From Calocera cornea HHB12733 (Eukaryota > Basidiomycota > Dacrymycetes > Dacrymycetales > Dacrymycetaceae): DNA of 64,000 nucleotides. Both the position numbers and the translations under genes were made by a program. This document shows, piece by piece, positions 30,455-42,765 of the stretch (within the stretch, counting starts at the first letter, position 1; each line of letters opens with the position of its first letter). Under the pieces are notes generated by a model. It saw only the letters and a list, made by a program, of their open reading frames with translations, was not told the DNA's origin and made no database searches. Where the stretch lies: contig KV423919.1 in the NCBI GenBank assembly GCA_001632435.1, positions 62,001-126,000 of the forward strand. The letters run 5' to 3'.

Positions 30455-32804
30455 TTACGTGGCGGCATTCGCATGCGCGGGGAAAGCACCAGGGCTTGTT
30501 CCTGACCCTCGGACATTATTTTCAAGGCCCGCGTCGAACTCCAATACGGGAGTCAGGGCAGTCTGGACGAGACTCATCCAGTCCCTGAGGCCCTCGACCG
30601 TGTTCGCCAGCTCAACGTGAACACCCTCACTCGTCCCGAGTTGCCCATAGTTTGGGTGACGAATAGGAGGCATTTCAAGCGGTTGCTCAGGCGGTAGAGT
30701 AGAGGGCATCGACGTCGAGGTGGTCTTGTACCGCGATGGCTGCAGCGAGGAAGGCGTGCTGCTGAGGGTGGTCGACATCGTCAACTGCGGCTTCTTCGAC
30801 GACATGCTTCCATGCTGGAGATGCATAGGGAACAGATGAGACGTCGATGTTGGTGAAGGAGGCAGGAAGTCAGGATCGGAACTCGAAAACCCTGGCTTTG
30901 GTGGCGTAAGCGGTGGAAGCTGTTGATCTTTTCCCTCGACAGGATCAAGAAGCGCCCCGATGGTTGACAGGGGAGGCGTCGTCGATACGCCCGGGGAGGT
31001 TCCCATCACCGCCATGGCACTTCCCAGCCGTGCTAGGCCCGGGCGTCGAGGGCCAAGTCCGCGGAGGGGAGCTGCCGGAGTAACCAGGGATTCGGTAGAC
31101 TCGGTTTTTCCTTGCATGGTAGTCCACGGCATGGCGGAATTGGCACGGAGGAGGAGAGGCGGGAGACGCGGCACTGAACCAGGAGCCTGCAGCTCCCGAG
31201 CAGGCGCAGTAGGATTGCTGGGTGCACGAGGTCGAGGCGAACCAGTACCAGGAGCAGCGAGAAAGGACCAGCCCGGCGCCATTGCTGGTCGATTCGCTGG
31301 AACGGCGCCTGACTGACTCTGGCGCAGTGACAATTTTGGCGGCACTGCGCCTGGGATTCTTGCGGGGAAGAAGAGGCTCTGTGGCTTCACTGTTGCATCC
31401 TCGGCTTTTCCAAAGGGAGAATATAATGAACTTTCCATTATCATCGGTTGCGGTACTGCTTGGTGTCGGCGGGACGCAGAAGGCGTTACCTCTTTAGGCG
31501 TTGGTGGGGAGATCAAGTCGTCCGTAAAGAGATTGCGAGCAAAGAGTGGGGCAATACGAGGGACGAGGGTTGAGGTGGCCGAATCGGCAGGAACTGATAT
31601 ATCGCGCCCATATTTGTTCGGCGGCGTAGGCGATGCAGGCGTATGCGGCGACCGCAGGGTAGGGTTGAACTCCCATGTGCTGGTCTCCCTGTCGTCTCGG
31701 ATTTCTTCCTGCTCGTCCAACTCCACTATGCTCTGCCTGACCCCACCGTTCACCTCCCAGGTTTTGTAGCGGCGGATGAGGTCGGTCAGCAGTGAAACCG
31801 GATTCTTGAGGAATGGCTTTAGCCATTTGTGCTTAAGCAGCTCGTCCGCGCTGGGCCGCTAGACTTGGGTTACTGACAGCGCTGTACTACTCGAAAGATG
31901 AAGGCGCACCTCAGTCGGTTCGCTCGTCAAACACGCACGAACAAACTCCCGCATAGCCTCGCTCCCATCCGTGTGAGGTAAAGACGGAGGACCCTCCCGT
32001 GTGACCAACCGAAACACCGTTTCTGGGTCTCGTATGCCGGAGTGTGGCGGCTCGCCTGTCACAAGCTCATAAATTGTGATTCCGAGCGACCAAATGTCCG
32101 CTTTCGTATTGTAGGTAGAAGTGCTTTTGATAACTTCAGGTGCCATGTGGTGCGGTGTACCGATCACAGTCATTCGCTTGCTAGCCTTTGTCACGAGGAG
32201 GGCGGAGACACCGAAGTCGGCCAGCATAATGCGACCCCGGGACGTGAGGAGAATGTTGGCGGCTGTAGCATACATTAGAAACACGATTGGTGAAAGCTTT
32301 CGGCAAGCGAGGTACCTTTGATATCCCTGTGAATGATCTGTTCCCGATGGAGATATGACAGGCCGATCAAGGTTTCGCGCACGATTACTGCAGTGTACCT
32401 CTCTTCGAAAAGCCCCGGCTTCATCTATGCAGCATGTAAAGTTGGAACGGCTAGATGTGATCTCACTCACGCACCAGTGTCATGAGACTTCCACCAGCCG
32501 CATAGTCCATCGCGATCCACACTCTGCTATCCTCTTGCCAACTGCCCCAGTAACGAGTGATGTTGCAGCCCTCGCCTCCTCTAAGTCGACTCAGCAAGGC
32601 GATCTCCCTTTGTATATCGTCCACATCGTCGTCCTCCTTGTCGACCTCAATGATCTTGAGTGCGACGACTGATCCGGATGCAAGGTGGATGCCGCGATGG
32701 ACACTGCCAAACCCGCCTTTGCCGACGACCTCGAGCTTGAGGAAGATGGATGTCACCGGCCGATCTGTCTGCGGGAGGGGCAGCTCCGGTTCTGTCGATG
32801 CCAT
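30455..32804 (-). CDS. STE20/GCK-type Ser/Thr protein kinase, copy A
   Basis: Four exons, 32804-32475, 32424-32316, 32262-31910 and 31858-30455, give about 731 residues. The kinase domain occupies about residues 20-290: glycine loop GKGGFGSV, Lys50 in VALK, HRDIK with Asp144, DFG at 162-164, and the activation segment GTPHHMAPEV. GTPYWMAPEV is the family standard and is kept in the neighbour, so Tyr-Trp has become His-His here. The long tail is Pro/Ser-rich and disordered, ending in a conserved LANTVEGLRDWMSLVQ helix shared with copy B. The kinase domain is of the germinal-centre (MST3/YSK, fungal Kic1) type, which acts with Mo25-type scaffolds in the RAM polarity pathway. Copy A is a tandem duplicate of copy B (same exon layout and residue numbering) and looks like the more diverged partner. 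Confidence 0.85.
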
Positions 32805-33327
32805 TGGGATGAACCCGAACAGCCCATGGAGGAAATCTTATGCAGAATGTGGATATCACTTATACTCGAGGTAAGAGCATGGTAGATGAAAGCATTGCGC
32901 GTCGATGACGGTCGCTCGCGTCGATGACGGTCGTCTTGGCGGCGAATTTGACTTTGGGTCGAATAATGTACATACCAGGGTCCACTTCGGATGGAAGTTT
33001 GTTCTTCATGATGATCAGCGGATCACTGGCAGCTCTTTTGCAATTCAGCAATCGTTGCATGTCATTAATGTACAGGATCCGTTGAGGTCATCAAGATGGT
33101 GTATAGACAACATTATAAGTACAGAATGTGACCTTCTGGCACAACACAACACTGGAGTTGGTGGGAAGGTTACGCCGTTCACTTTCATTCACTTCTACAT
33201 ACCAATGTTTGGGCCCACGACGCTGGTGCACGACGAACAGGCACTGGCTGGTGCTCCACATCAACCAAAAACAGAAAATCCATGAGAGAGGCAGAACAGA
33301 GAAGGCTCCTCTGAGAGTGGAAACAGA
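32805..33327. other. Spacer between tandem kinase genes
   Basis: Upstream region of copy A and 3' region of copy B. No motif or gene is recognised. Confidence 0.5.
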
Positions 33328-35962
33328 TCATGTCTGCACTTCAACGCTCTCTGGAACACCATCCTCGAAGTCAAGTACCCCAGCCAACGCATTCTCAACA
33401 AAGCTCATCCAGTCTCTGAGACTCTCCACTGTTTTTGCCAGCTCAGTGTGAACAGCCTCACTCGTCCCTAGACGCAGATAATCCAGTGGACGGATAGGAG
33501 GCAGTCCAAGTGGTTTATGAAGCGGTATTGGGGACGGGAATGGCGATGCGGAGGATGCGAACGTCGAGGTGCTGTTATTCCGCGATGGCCGCGCGGAGGA
33601 GGGCGTGCTGCTGCTTGTTGTCGACACAGTCAACTGTGACGTGTTGGACGACACACTGCCATGTGGCGGATGAACAGGGAAGGGATGAGACGTCAATGTT
33701 GGAGATGGAGGCAAGAAGTCGGGATCGGAACTAGCAAAATCCGGCTTTGGCGGGGTGAGCGGTGGAAGTTTTCCATCTTTTCCTTCAACAGGGTCAAGCA
33801 GCGCTCCAATGCTTGGCATGGGAGGTGGGGCCGACGTGCCTGGGGCGGTCTCCATCACCGCCATGGCACTTCCCAGCCGTGCGAGACTTGGGCGTCGAGG
33901 GCCAAGCCCACGGTGAGGAGCTGCCGAAGTAACCAGAGATTCGGTAGACTCGGTTTTTCCTTGCATGGTAGTCCACGGCATGGCGGAATTGGCACGGAGG
34001 AGGGGAGGCGGGAGAGGTGGTACTAAACCAGGAGCCTGCATCTCCCGAGCAGGCGCAGTAGGATTGCTGGGTGCACGAGGTCGAGGCGAACCAGCACCAG
34101 GGGCAGAGGGAAAGGACCAGCCCGGTGCCATTGCCGGTCGATTCGCTGGGACAGCGACTGGCTGACTTTGGGGCAGAGACAGCGTTGGTGGTACTGCAAT
34201 CTTGCTATCTAGCGTTGCAGCTCGCCGCTTATTGCGTAAGGTCGACTGGGGCGAGGCCGGCGGAGAGTTGGAGCGCGACTTTGGCGATCTCCGGATTTGG
34301 GGCGGCGGCTCGGACGGGAGCGGCGAATGCGACCGCACAACACTCGGGGAAGCGGACCGAGGTGCGCCTGCGGTCGGTGTTATTGACCGAAGCTGTTCGG
34401 AAGACGACGCTGGTGTAGCCATTGGGTGTGAGCTTGGAGGTTTCGCTGGGAAGGAGAAGTTGAGGGGCTTCACGGTCTGTCCTTCGAAGGGTCCCGGGCT
34501 ACTGGAACGTGACATCTCTCCAAGAAATGGCTGGGGCGTCGGCTGACGACGACGGGAAGGAGGAGACCGCATCATATCCTCTGGAGGTGGCGGCGGTGGC
34601 TCAGAGCCATCCTGGAAGAGCATGCGGAGCGATCGCGGTGCAGATCGTGGCCAGGGGCTTGAGCCTGCTGTGGTGGGTGCTGCTGTGTCGTCGTCGTCTT
34701 GTGGCGTGGGAGGCATCGGCACCTGTGACGGCCGCATGGTCGAGCCGTCAAACTCCCATGCGCTGATTTCACCTCCATCGGTCAAGAAATCACTACGACA
34801 GAAGTCTGGTCAGTCGTGTCACTCGGATGGTTGAGTAATACGCACTCGTCGTCTAGGATATCGGGCTCATCGTCCAAAACGATCAAACTATTCCGCACAC
34901 CTCCCTTCTCCTCCCAGTCCTTGTATCGCACAATCAGCTCTTTCAACAAAGACACTGGTTTCTTGAGATGGGGTTTGAGCCATTTGTGCTTGAGCAGCTC
35001 ATCGGCGGTCAGGCGCTAGTACGGGTCAGCATGATGAATCGAGCCACAGGACTAAGATTCGCTCACATCGCCCGGCTTCTCCCTTAAGCATGCGCCCACA
35101 AAGTCTCGCATGTCCTCGCTACCTGCCTTCGGCGGAAGGATCGGCGGTGGGTTGTTCTGGATGACGACGAGTGCCTTGATTGGCAGGTGCTCCCCGAAGT
35201 ATGGCGGCTCGCCGGTGGCAATTTCGTATACGGTTATTCCAAGCGACCATATATCGGCTTTAGTGTCGTATGATGATGATGAGTTGATGACCTCTGGGGC
35301 CATCCAGTATGGTGTGCCGACGAGGGTCATACGTTTGCTGTTGTTGGACGGCAAGAGTGCGGAGACACCGAAATCGCATAGCATGATCCGTCCTGTGGAT
35401 GTAAGGAGGATGTTTGCAGCTGAAGTAGTGGTGAGTACCATGCTACTGGCTCATAGCGCACCGTAATACCTTTGATATCTCGGTGAATCACGTTTTGATG
35501 GTGCAAGTACGACAATCCAATGAGCGTCTCGCGCAACACGACGGCCGTGTATCGTTCCTCGATTTTACCTGCTTTCATCTGCACAGGGAGTCAGATATAC
35601 AGTGGCCATGTCAGCACCAAAAGGGAACGTACAAGTGTTCGGATACTCCCACCGCCCGCATAGTCCATAGCGATCCACACCTTTGCTCCTTCCAACCAGC
35701 ATCCCCAGTATCGCGTAACATTACACTGCTCTCCACCTCTCAGCTGGCTCAGCAACGCGACCTCTCTCTGGATGTCACCGACATCGTCGTCGGGTGTATC
35801 AAGGTTGATGATTTTGAGCGCGACGACGTATCCTGATGGAATATGGATGCCACGATGGACGCTGCCGTACGCGCCTTTTCCGACGATTTCGAGCTTGCGA
35901 AAAAGGGCGGTGACGGGCTGGTTCGAGGGCGGAAGAGGTAGCTGGGGCGCTGCCGGTGCCAT
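33328..35962 (-). CDS. STE20/GCK-type Ser/Thr protein kinase, copy B (Kic1-like)
   Basis: Five exons, 35962-35633, 35578-35470, 35419-35067, 35015-34846 and 34792-33328, give about 808 residues. All kinase motifs are canonical: GKGAYGSV, Lys50 in VALK, HRDIK, DFGVSALL and GTPYWMAPEV. The tail is Pro/Ser/Arg-rich, with a polyproline run and many S-P sites, and ends in LAKTVESLRDWMSFVE. This is the best candidate for the ancestral GCK-III/Kic1-type kinase of the RAM pathway controlling polarity and cell separation; the pathway role is inferred from family. The start at 35962 matches copy A. An upstream in-frame open stretch to 36034 has no ATG advantage. Copy B has one more exon than copy A, splitting the region after the kinase domain. 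Confidence 0.87.
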
Positions 35963-36910
35963 CAGAACGATATTGTACAGTGTATGAGCCGAAGTCGTGT
36001 GTATAGTACAGTGGGCCGTTACTAGACTTGACACATCGGAGGAGGAGAAATAAGGGCCATTGAGTCAGTAGTGTCCCCTGGACGACAGTGCGCGAATAGC
36101 TAGTTCTTGGCGCTGAAACAGGGTCCGGCTGGAATGTGACCCGGGACAGGTTGTCTTCCACACGACATGTTGCATGAAACTTAGAGTATTCTCGCTGGTA
36201 TCGCCTAGTCCGACATGGTTCTCCTCCTTGGTCTGCACTGCGTTACTGTGCATGGGCCGCGTTGAAGGAGACAGATGCTTCCTGTGGACCCGTATGAGGC
36301 TTTATTGCGTTTTAGACCAACGGACCTCCACGACTGATGAGAAGAACACGCTCATGCGAAGAGACTATCCCTGACCTCCTTCGATGCATACACTGTACGT
36401 GTCCGTGCAAAGCCCCGCTACAAGCGAAGTGGACCATACCGTCTGCCTGCGCTCCTGCAGTCCGCCTTGCAGTCGCCCGCCCGCAGGCCGTACCCTCATC
36501 GCCCGTCGACTCCCACGACTCGAGGTGCTCGCGTCTCTGCCCACTATCGAGCATCACTACAGCCCAATGACGACAGGGATCGTGCACGGCCTCCGGCTTA
36601 ATCTAGAAGGAGAGGAGTCGTAGGTACGCGGTGCGTTGAGATGCCTCGTATCACACATGCGGTCGCTTTGTCTGGTTATCGTTGTACACGAGGCTGCATG
36701 CCCATAATGATCATTACTGGACTCTTATGATCCACGACCGCTTCCAGATGGTCAGGGAGATGCCATCACCGTCGGATTGTCGTTTGATAATGCCAGCCTT
36801 ATTGAGTTCACAGGGAAGGTGCATCACGCGTCGGAGCCCGCGTCGCGCTGGTTCCTCCCCGAACCCGACGATGTATCAATCCGCCAGATATAGATCAGGA
36901 TGGTCCATGC
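35963..36910. promoter_or_regulatory. Divergent spacer, kinase B / S9 peptidase
   Basis: No gene is supported in these 948 bp. Open frames at 36312-36623 lie on both strands over the same bases and carry no motif. Promoters of both flanking genes must be here. Confidence 0.45.
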
Positions 36911-39335
36911 ATGTCGGCCTCCCCCCGTCTCTTCATCAGTGCTGTCTATCGACGGGCTCGTCTCACCTCTCTGCTCCCCTCATCACGACAACTGTACCGG
37001 ACCTCGACCATGACGACTCCTGGGGAGAACTTGCACTATGACCGGCACACCGGATTCGATCGAATCAAGACGGTCAACGTGCCTCCTCTGCCAGCAGACA
37101 TCGTCGAGGGCTTGAAGCCATACGAGCTCTCTGCCCTGGGGTTTGGTGTTGCAGACTTTGAGCTGTTGGATGCTGCTGCCCTGGCGGCGGGTAAGACGCC
37201 GAGGCTGTTCTACAAGCACCGTCCGCCCACCGAACAGATGGCCCAGATGTACTCGGTCCGTGGTGTGGATGACACCACACCGGAGCGCCTCACATACTTC
37301 AGCACCGGTGGCGGTCGTACCATCGTCAGTTGGATTCCAATTCTTGGCGACAACCTTCGCGGGAAGTACCGGAAGGGCGGCACAATATTCGCGATGGACC
37401 TCAACGGCGACGAGGTCTTCCAGCTGTGGCGCTACTGGGAAGACGATGCTCAAGAAGAGACCTTCGATCCAGTCGAGCTTGAGATTGACAACAAGCCTGG
37501 ACGTGGAAGGATTGAGCGCCTGACCAACGATGGCTTCAAATATCTCAGTGATATGGTGTCGCAGAGCGGAAAGGGCAACATCCTTGCTTTCGGGAGCAAC
37601 ATGGAGAACAACAAGGAAACGAAAGTCTACATCGTCGACCTCAACAGGCCCGGATGGAATCCAGTCAAGGTGTATGACACACCGGCTGGAGCCGCCTATC
37701 CCACCTCCTTTTCTGCCGATGAGCGATATCTAATCGTGATGCGCACGATTTCAAGCACGAACATCAGCCGCTACATTGTCGACTTGCACGATCTCGGGGC
37801 TGGACCTAAACAGATCTTCCTTCCTGGTATCGCCCCGGAAGTTCCCGTCGCAATCAAGACCGCCCGTTTCTTGCCTCGCATAGGAAGCACAGAGATTCTC
37901 ATGGACACGGATGCGTATGGCGACTTCACGAGCGTTATCTTATATGACTTGGCATCAGGTGGTGTCCACCACCTCACGACACCAGATCCCTCTTTGAAGG
38001 CCACTTGTCCTATTCCTTGGGATGTGCGTCTCGGAGCTCTGACTTCCGAATATGGTATCTTTGCTGCGAACCGAGACGGTTACTGCGATGTGTACCGCTA
38101 CGACCTGATCTCAAAAGAGATGAAGCAGCTCACGTTCCCCGGACACAGTAGAGACATAGTCACCGCGTTCATCTCGGACGATGCTAATGGACGACCAAAT
38201 TCCATGGTCGCCAGCTTCACATCTCCCCACTTCGCGTCCAGTATCTCGGCGATCGACCTATCAAACCCTGAGCAGCCAGTCATGACGCCGTACGCAGCAT
38301 GTCAGACCGGAAAGCCGAGCCATCCGACATCTGATGCTGCCCTTATTCGATACAAGAGCTTCGATGGACTGTCCATTCCGGCTTGGGTGTACATTCCGAG
38401 TCAAGCAACGCGCTCAGGGAAGGTACCCTGCGTGATCTATATCCACGGAGGCCCTGCTTCACAAATACGGCCAAGCTTCCGAGTGTCAGTAGCTGCAGAT
38501 CTTGGATGTCCGTTCTCTGACCTATCTTCAGCTCTCTCAATGGCTATATCGTCAATGAAATGGGCATCGCCTTGATCATGCCGAATGTCAGGGGTAGCAC
38601 CGGCTATGGGAAGACGTACGAAAAAGCCGACGATGTTTTCAAGCGAGAAGACTCTGTCAAGGACATAGGTGCCTTGCTCGAACACATAAAATCTTCGATG
38701 CCAGAGATCGATGCGTCTCGTATCGCCCTTATGGGTGGTTCCTACGGCGGCTATATGACCTTTGCGTGTCTCTTCCACTACTCACCTCTGATCCGATGTG
38801 GTGTGGCCTCATGTGGTATCGCCAACTGGGTGACATTCCTTGAATCAACTCATCCTGCCAGGAGAGCACATCGCAGGTGAGAATGTCAACATCACTATTT
38901 CGTTCAAGACTGACTGTCTCGCAGAAACGAATACGGCGATGAGTCGAACCCAGAAGTTCGCAAGTTCTTGGAAAGTATCGCTCCAGTGAATCACATCGAT
39001 GAGATCAACGTCCCTCTCTATATGTGATGCTCTCCACTAGATTGTGAAATCGGGCACTGATTCCTAGATAGATCGCAGGGCGAGCAAGACACGAGAGTTC
39101 CCCTCAGCGAGGCTCTTATCATGTTCGACAAGGTACGCGCCAAAGGTTTGGATACGTGGCTAGTGGTTGGAGAACAGGAAGGTCATGGGTAGGTCAAGAA
39201 AGTGTACTGTATGGATCAGCCCCTCTGATCACAAGGTTTGCCTGCAGGTTTAAGCAGAAGAGCTGCATCGAATTTGTCAATGCCAGCAAAGCAGCATTCC
39301 TGAAGAAATGGCTGGTGGACGGACACGACGAATGA
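36911..39335 (+). CDS. S9-family serine peptidase (dipeptidyl/acylaminoacyl peptidase type)
   Basis: Five exons, 36911-38484, 38532-38876, 38925-39023, 39072-39188 and 39248-39335, give about 740 residues. An N-terminal seven-bladed propeller region (about 60-490, repeats such as ISRYIVDLHD and CDVYRYDLIS) is followed by an alpha/beta-hydrolase domain. The catalytic triad is visible: Ser595 in GGSYGGYM, Asp679 in GEQDTRVP and His711 in EQEGHGFK. HGGP (oxyanion) and MPNVRGSTGYGK are also present. The first 33 residues (MSASPRLFISAVYRRARLTS...) are Arg/Ser-rich without acids, like a mitochondrial presequence. A second in-frame ATG at 37010 (MTTPGENL) would give a cytosolic form. The specific substrate cannot be told from sequence. 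The Asp exon uses acceptor GATAG at 39071, the only one that keeps the triad in frame. Confidence 0.87.
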
Positions 39336-39426
39336 AAGTAGTGCATGTGATGGGAGGTTGTTTCAATTACTATCCATGAGCGTAGGTATCCCGATGCAAA
39401 CACTGTGAATCCTGGCGACAGTATGC

Positions 39427-42313
39427 CTAAGCCCACGAATGGGGATACGGTTGCGATAGACGTTTCAAGAGAATGCTCTTTAACCTCGCCTTGCGCTTTC
39501 GGTGCCACATTATTCGAAGGAGGCTCACAATCTTCTCGCTGCCTTCCTCGAAGTTAGCCTGTTTATGTGGATCAGGCCTCTATCCCGCTCCTGATTTAGT
39601 CACATACCTCCCCAAGTCGGACCACTTTATCGCTTTCCTCCTTTGACAACTCAAAACGAAAAGTTGATACCGAGAACGGATTGAACCCGGGCAACACCTT
39701 CTCGTTCGCCAACTGGGGGATATAGACGACACCAATGCCGTCTTTGTTCGCAAGGTTTTTCTCATCAATCTCTTCAACCCGCGAGCTGGTTTCATCCTCT
39801 CCGGTTGAGCCTATCCAAACGGTACATCCGGTGATTGGCTGAGGGATTGCCGAGTTGGATGCCGTTGGCGCTTCCAAGGGTTGTGTAGAGGACGAACTCG
39901 CATTGGCAGCTCTGGACGGCCTCGAGGGTATATCTCGGCTGCCAGCCTCTTCTTGCTGCGCTGCCTGACCAGCCAGTTCTGACTCTTGTCTCTCAGCTAG
40001 CCGTCGGCCCGCTGCTGCCTCTGGCGACGTATTGACGTCTTCCGGGGCTGGCGTGGCACTGTCTTTGGCCGCCATTTCTGTGCCGTCTTGATTGGGATCC
40101 ATCACGGCTGTTGGCCAGCTAGCGCCTTTCGGCCATGTCTTCAGCCCATGACGAACCGCATACTCTACCAAGAGTCTGAGTGTGAGTGAGGCGAGGCTTC
40201 GAAGCTACTGACCTTCGGTCCGTTGGAAATGCAGATCCTGAGAATCAACCGAAGCATCTAGCGCAATGATGCAGTCCACGTTTCTCCGCAGCAGAGGATA
40301 GTAGGGCACATTAATCAGAGCACCGGCATCCTGTTTGCGAATGTCAGAGTTGTGCTTTAGCCAAACTGAAGCGACCCACCATGAGACCAAGAGTCTCTCG
40401 CTCGGTAATACCCACCGGGCTACCTTCGCGGATGCCCTCCAAATTCTTGACAAAGTTAGGTAGCTGTGCTAACACGTGAGTGTGCCTCAGACTTGACTTG
40501 CAGCTGCCTCTCACCTCGTTCGGCAACACAGCATGGGTGACCTCCATATTCTGTCTGCGTTCCGAGACGACGTCCGAGAGCCACTGGTACAGAGACACGG
40601 GGAGGGTGCGAAGGAGCGGCTGTACCTCCTTGAAGTAGTCTTGGAGCGTTGCACAAAAGGCGGATGATACGATTCCCGAGAGAATCGTGAGGCTGAGTTC
40701 TGGCCTGCGCTCGAGGCTCTTCCCCTGGTCGAACCTCCTCCCTAAGCTCCAACTAGGAATCCACGCGCCGAGCTCGTCGCACCCGACCTCGTATGGTGTC
40801 CACTCGAACCACAGCCAGCTGCTCAGGCTCTCGATCGCGTCCTCAACCCTCCCGAGGCGGTCCTGCATCTCCTCGTCCACCGCCGCCTCCCTCTCCTGCT
40901 TCACCTCCTTGAGGGGTTTCTGCGCAGCGGGCGGGATGTCGTGCATCACCGCGCAGAGAATGGGCAGCGGGAGGCTGGCAGACCAGTCGAGCAGGCGGCG
41001 GAAACGGTGCAGGGAGAGGAAACGCGGGTCGACGGCCGTGTCCTTGTCCGTCGGGACGAACAGGCGGGAGGAGATAAGCGTGCCGTAGATGTCGACGAGG
41101 CTGACTTCTGCGCCCGGAGCGGCAGCCTTGCGCATCAGCCCACTCAACAGGTACTTGTTCGTCGGCGGCGTGGTGAGGAGGTCCAATGTCTCCATGTCGA
41201 AGTAGCTCGTCTGTATGCGCGTCTTGAGGTGTTCGATGAGGCGGTCCATGGGTGGCTCGTCGCCCACTACCCCGCTATAGAGCGTCGCAATTGCCCAGCA
41301 GCTGCCGGAAATTCCCGTAAGGTACGTCGTTACATCCAGCAGGCCCGTCTTCTGCGCAGCAAGCAGCGAGCCGGCAGTGTTGAACATTGCCCTATAACCC
41401 CCACCCGAGCAGGCCATGGCGACGATCGGGATGTCATCCTCGTGTACCTCCCATTCCTGCACGCCCATGAGCTTGGCGAACGCCGCGCGCATATGTCGTT
41501 TCCTCTGTCGGAGGAACGCCCGCTCGGGGAGGCACAGCTCGTTCCCCAGGCGCACGGTCGCGTCCCACTCGCACTCGGGGTTGACGGACAGGTCCGGTGG
41601 CGCGTTCACCACTTCGTCGTAGAGGGAGCCGGGGCCGAGGGAGTACTCGAGCATGAGGGCGGAGACGCGCGATTGGAGGGAGGTGAGGGAAGACGGCCAG
41701 GTCCAGGAGGAGGTCACGTTCGAGATGGTGTCGATCGGGAGGGAGGACCGCAGGAAGGAGAGTCCGGAGGAGACGAATGTCGTGTTGTCTTTCCGTGTCT
41801 AGTTGTGCATCAGTGAATGTGATCAATATTGGTCCATATAACGTACTTCTTCAGAGACGACGACATCAGGGTGAGGCTATTGCACTTGTCAGCTTCTCGA
41901 GACCATCGGGAGGACAATGTCGGCGCACCTCTTCCAGTGAAGCCGCTTTCTCTTTCTCCTTCTCATCCTTCTTCATGATTCCATCCCAGAATCCTGTCTT
42001 CGTCTCCTTCTTCCCTGCACTATCCGAGCTGAACCCCATCCGCATGTCCGACCTCCTGCGCCTGCCCGGCTCCTCATCCTTCCCGACCTGGTACCCAACT
42101 ACCGCAAGCGCCGAGAGGCCCACCGCAGAGAACAGAATGGCATTGCCTATAATTCATCAACCGGCCGTCGGGTGCGCGCGTGAGCGACTTACCAATTCGG
42201 CGCCGGGCTAGGGGCCCGTTGCGTGCCCAGCTCCAGGCGCGCCGCTTTGGAAAATCGGGGGCGGGGCGCCGGATGCCGAAGGCGCGCGTGGGCGCGCCTC
42301 CGGATGGCCTCAT
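39427..42313 (-). CDS. Phospholipase A2/lysophospholipase-type lipase with N-terminal organelle anchor
   Basis: Eight exons, 42313-42193, 42146-41929, 41876-41847, 41798-40515, 40463-40380, 40330-40213, 40164-39608 and 39558-39427, give about 847 residues. The catalytic module is of the PLA2/phospholipase B type: the oxyanion segment SGGGYRAMF (about 254-262), the nucleophile Ser287 in GISGSCW, and Asp in DAGALINVPYYPLL for the Ser-Asp dyad. The family hydrolyses glycerophospholipid or lysophospholipid ester bonds. Unlike secreted phospholipase B it has no signal peptide. Instead it starts with a basic region (MRPSGGAPTRAFGIRRPAP, KRRAW) followed by a membrane segment AILFSAVGLSALAVVGYQV, like mitochondrial inner-membrane proteins. 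This location is inference. A TATATAGA box (42337-42344 on the minus strand) lies 25-30 bp upstream. Confidence 0.85.
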
Positions 42314-42765
42314 CTATGCGGGTTTTGAAGCGCAAGTCTATATAGAGACTACCATGGTCGTCTGTGTACAGTCAAAGAAGGTGTGGGTGGGGTGGTGGTG
42401 AGAGAAAGAAGGAGGAGAGGGCGGATTGTGTTCGTTGGGGAGGGGGCTTACCGTTGGCTGCTGCTTTCGCCGGGGATCTCGCCCTACGTCAGGGTGACAT
42501 GCCGGCACGACGCGCGTGGACACCGGGAACCCTGGGGGCTTCGGCCATCCGCCGCCTTCTTCCCTGACCACAAAGCCCCCGACAACGTTTAGCACGACCG
42601 GCAAAATGACTCTCACAACAGTTCTAATCTGAGCAACTGGGGTGAAGGAAAGGACCAGACATACAATATGGCCACATGCACAGCCGCGCCCTCATAATTT
42701 ACTACGACTCGCAGGACTGCAACTCGAATGATCCGTTCATTACTGTTCGCATTGTGTTCCGATTC
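42314..42765. promoter_or_regulatory. Promoter of the lipase gene and 3' region of the reductase gene
   Basis: TATATAGA on the minus strand at 42337-42344. No additional gene is recognised. Confidence 0.5.

Noticed and set aside
40941..41816. 291-codon open frame on the plus strand
   Set aside because: Shadow of the lipase gene, which has GGGYRAM and GISGSCW on the other strand.
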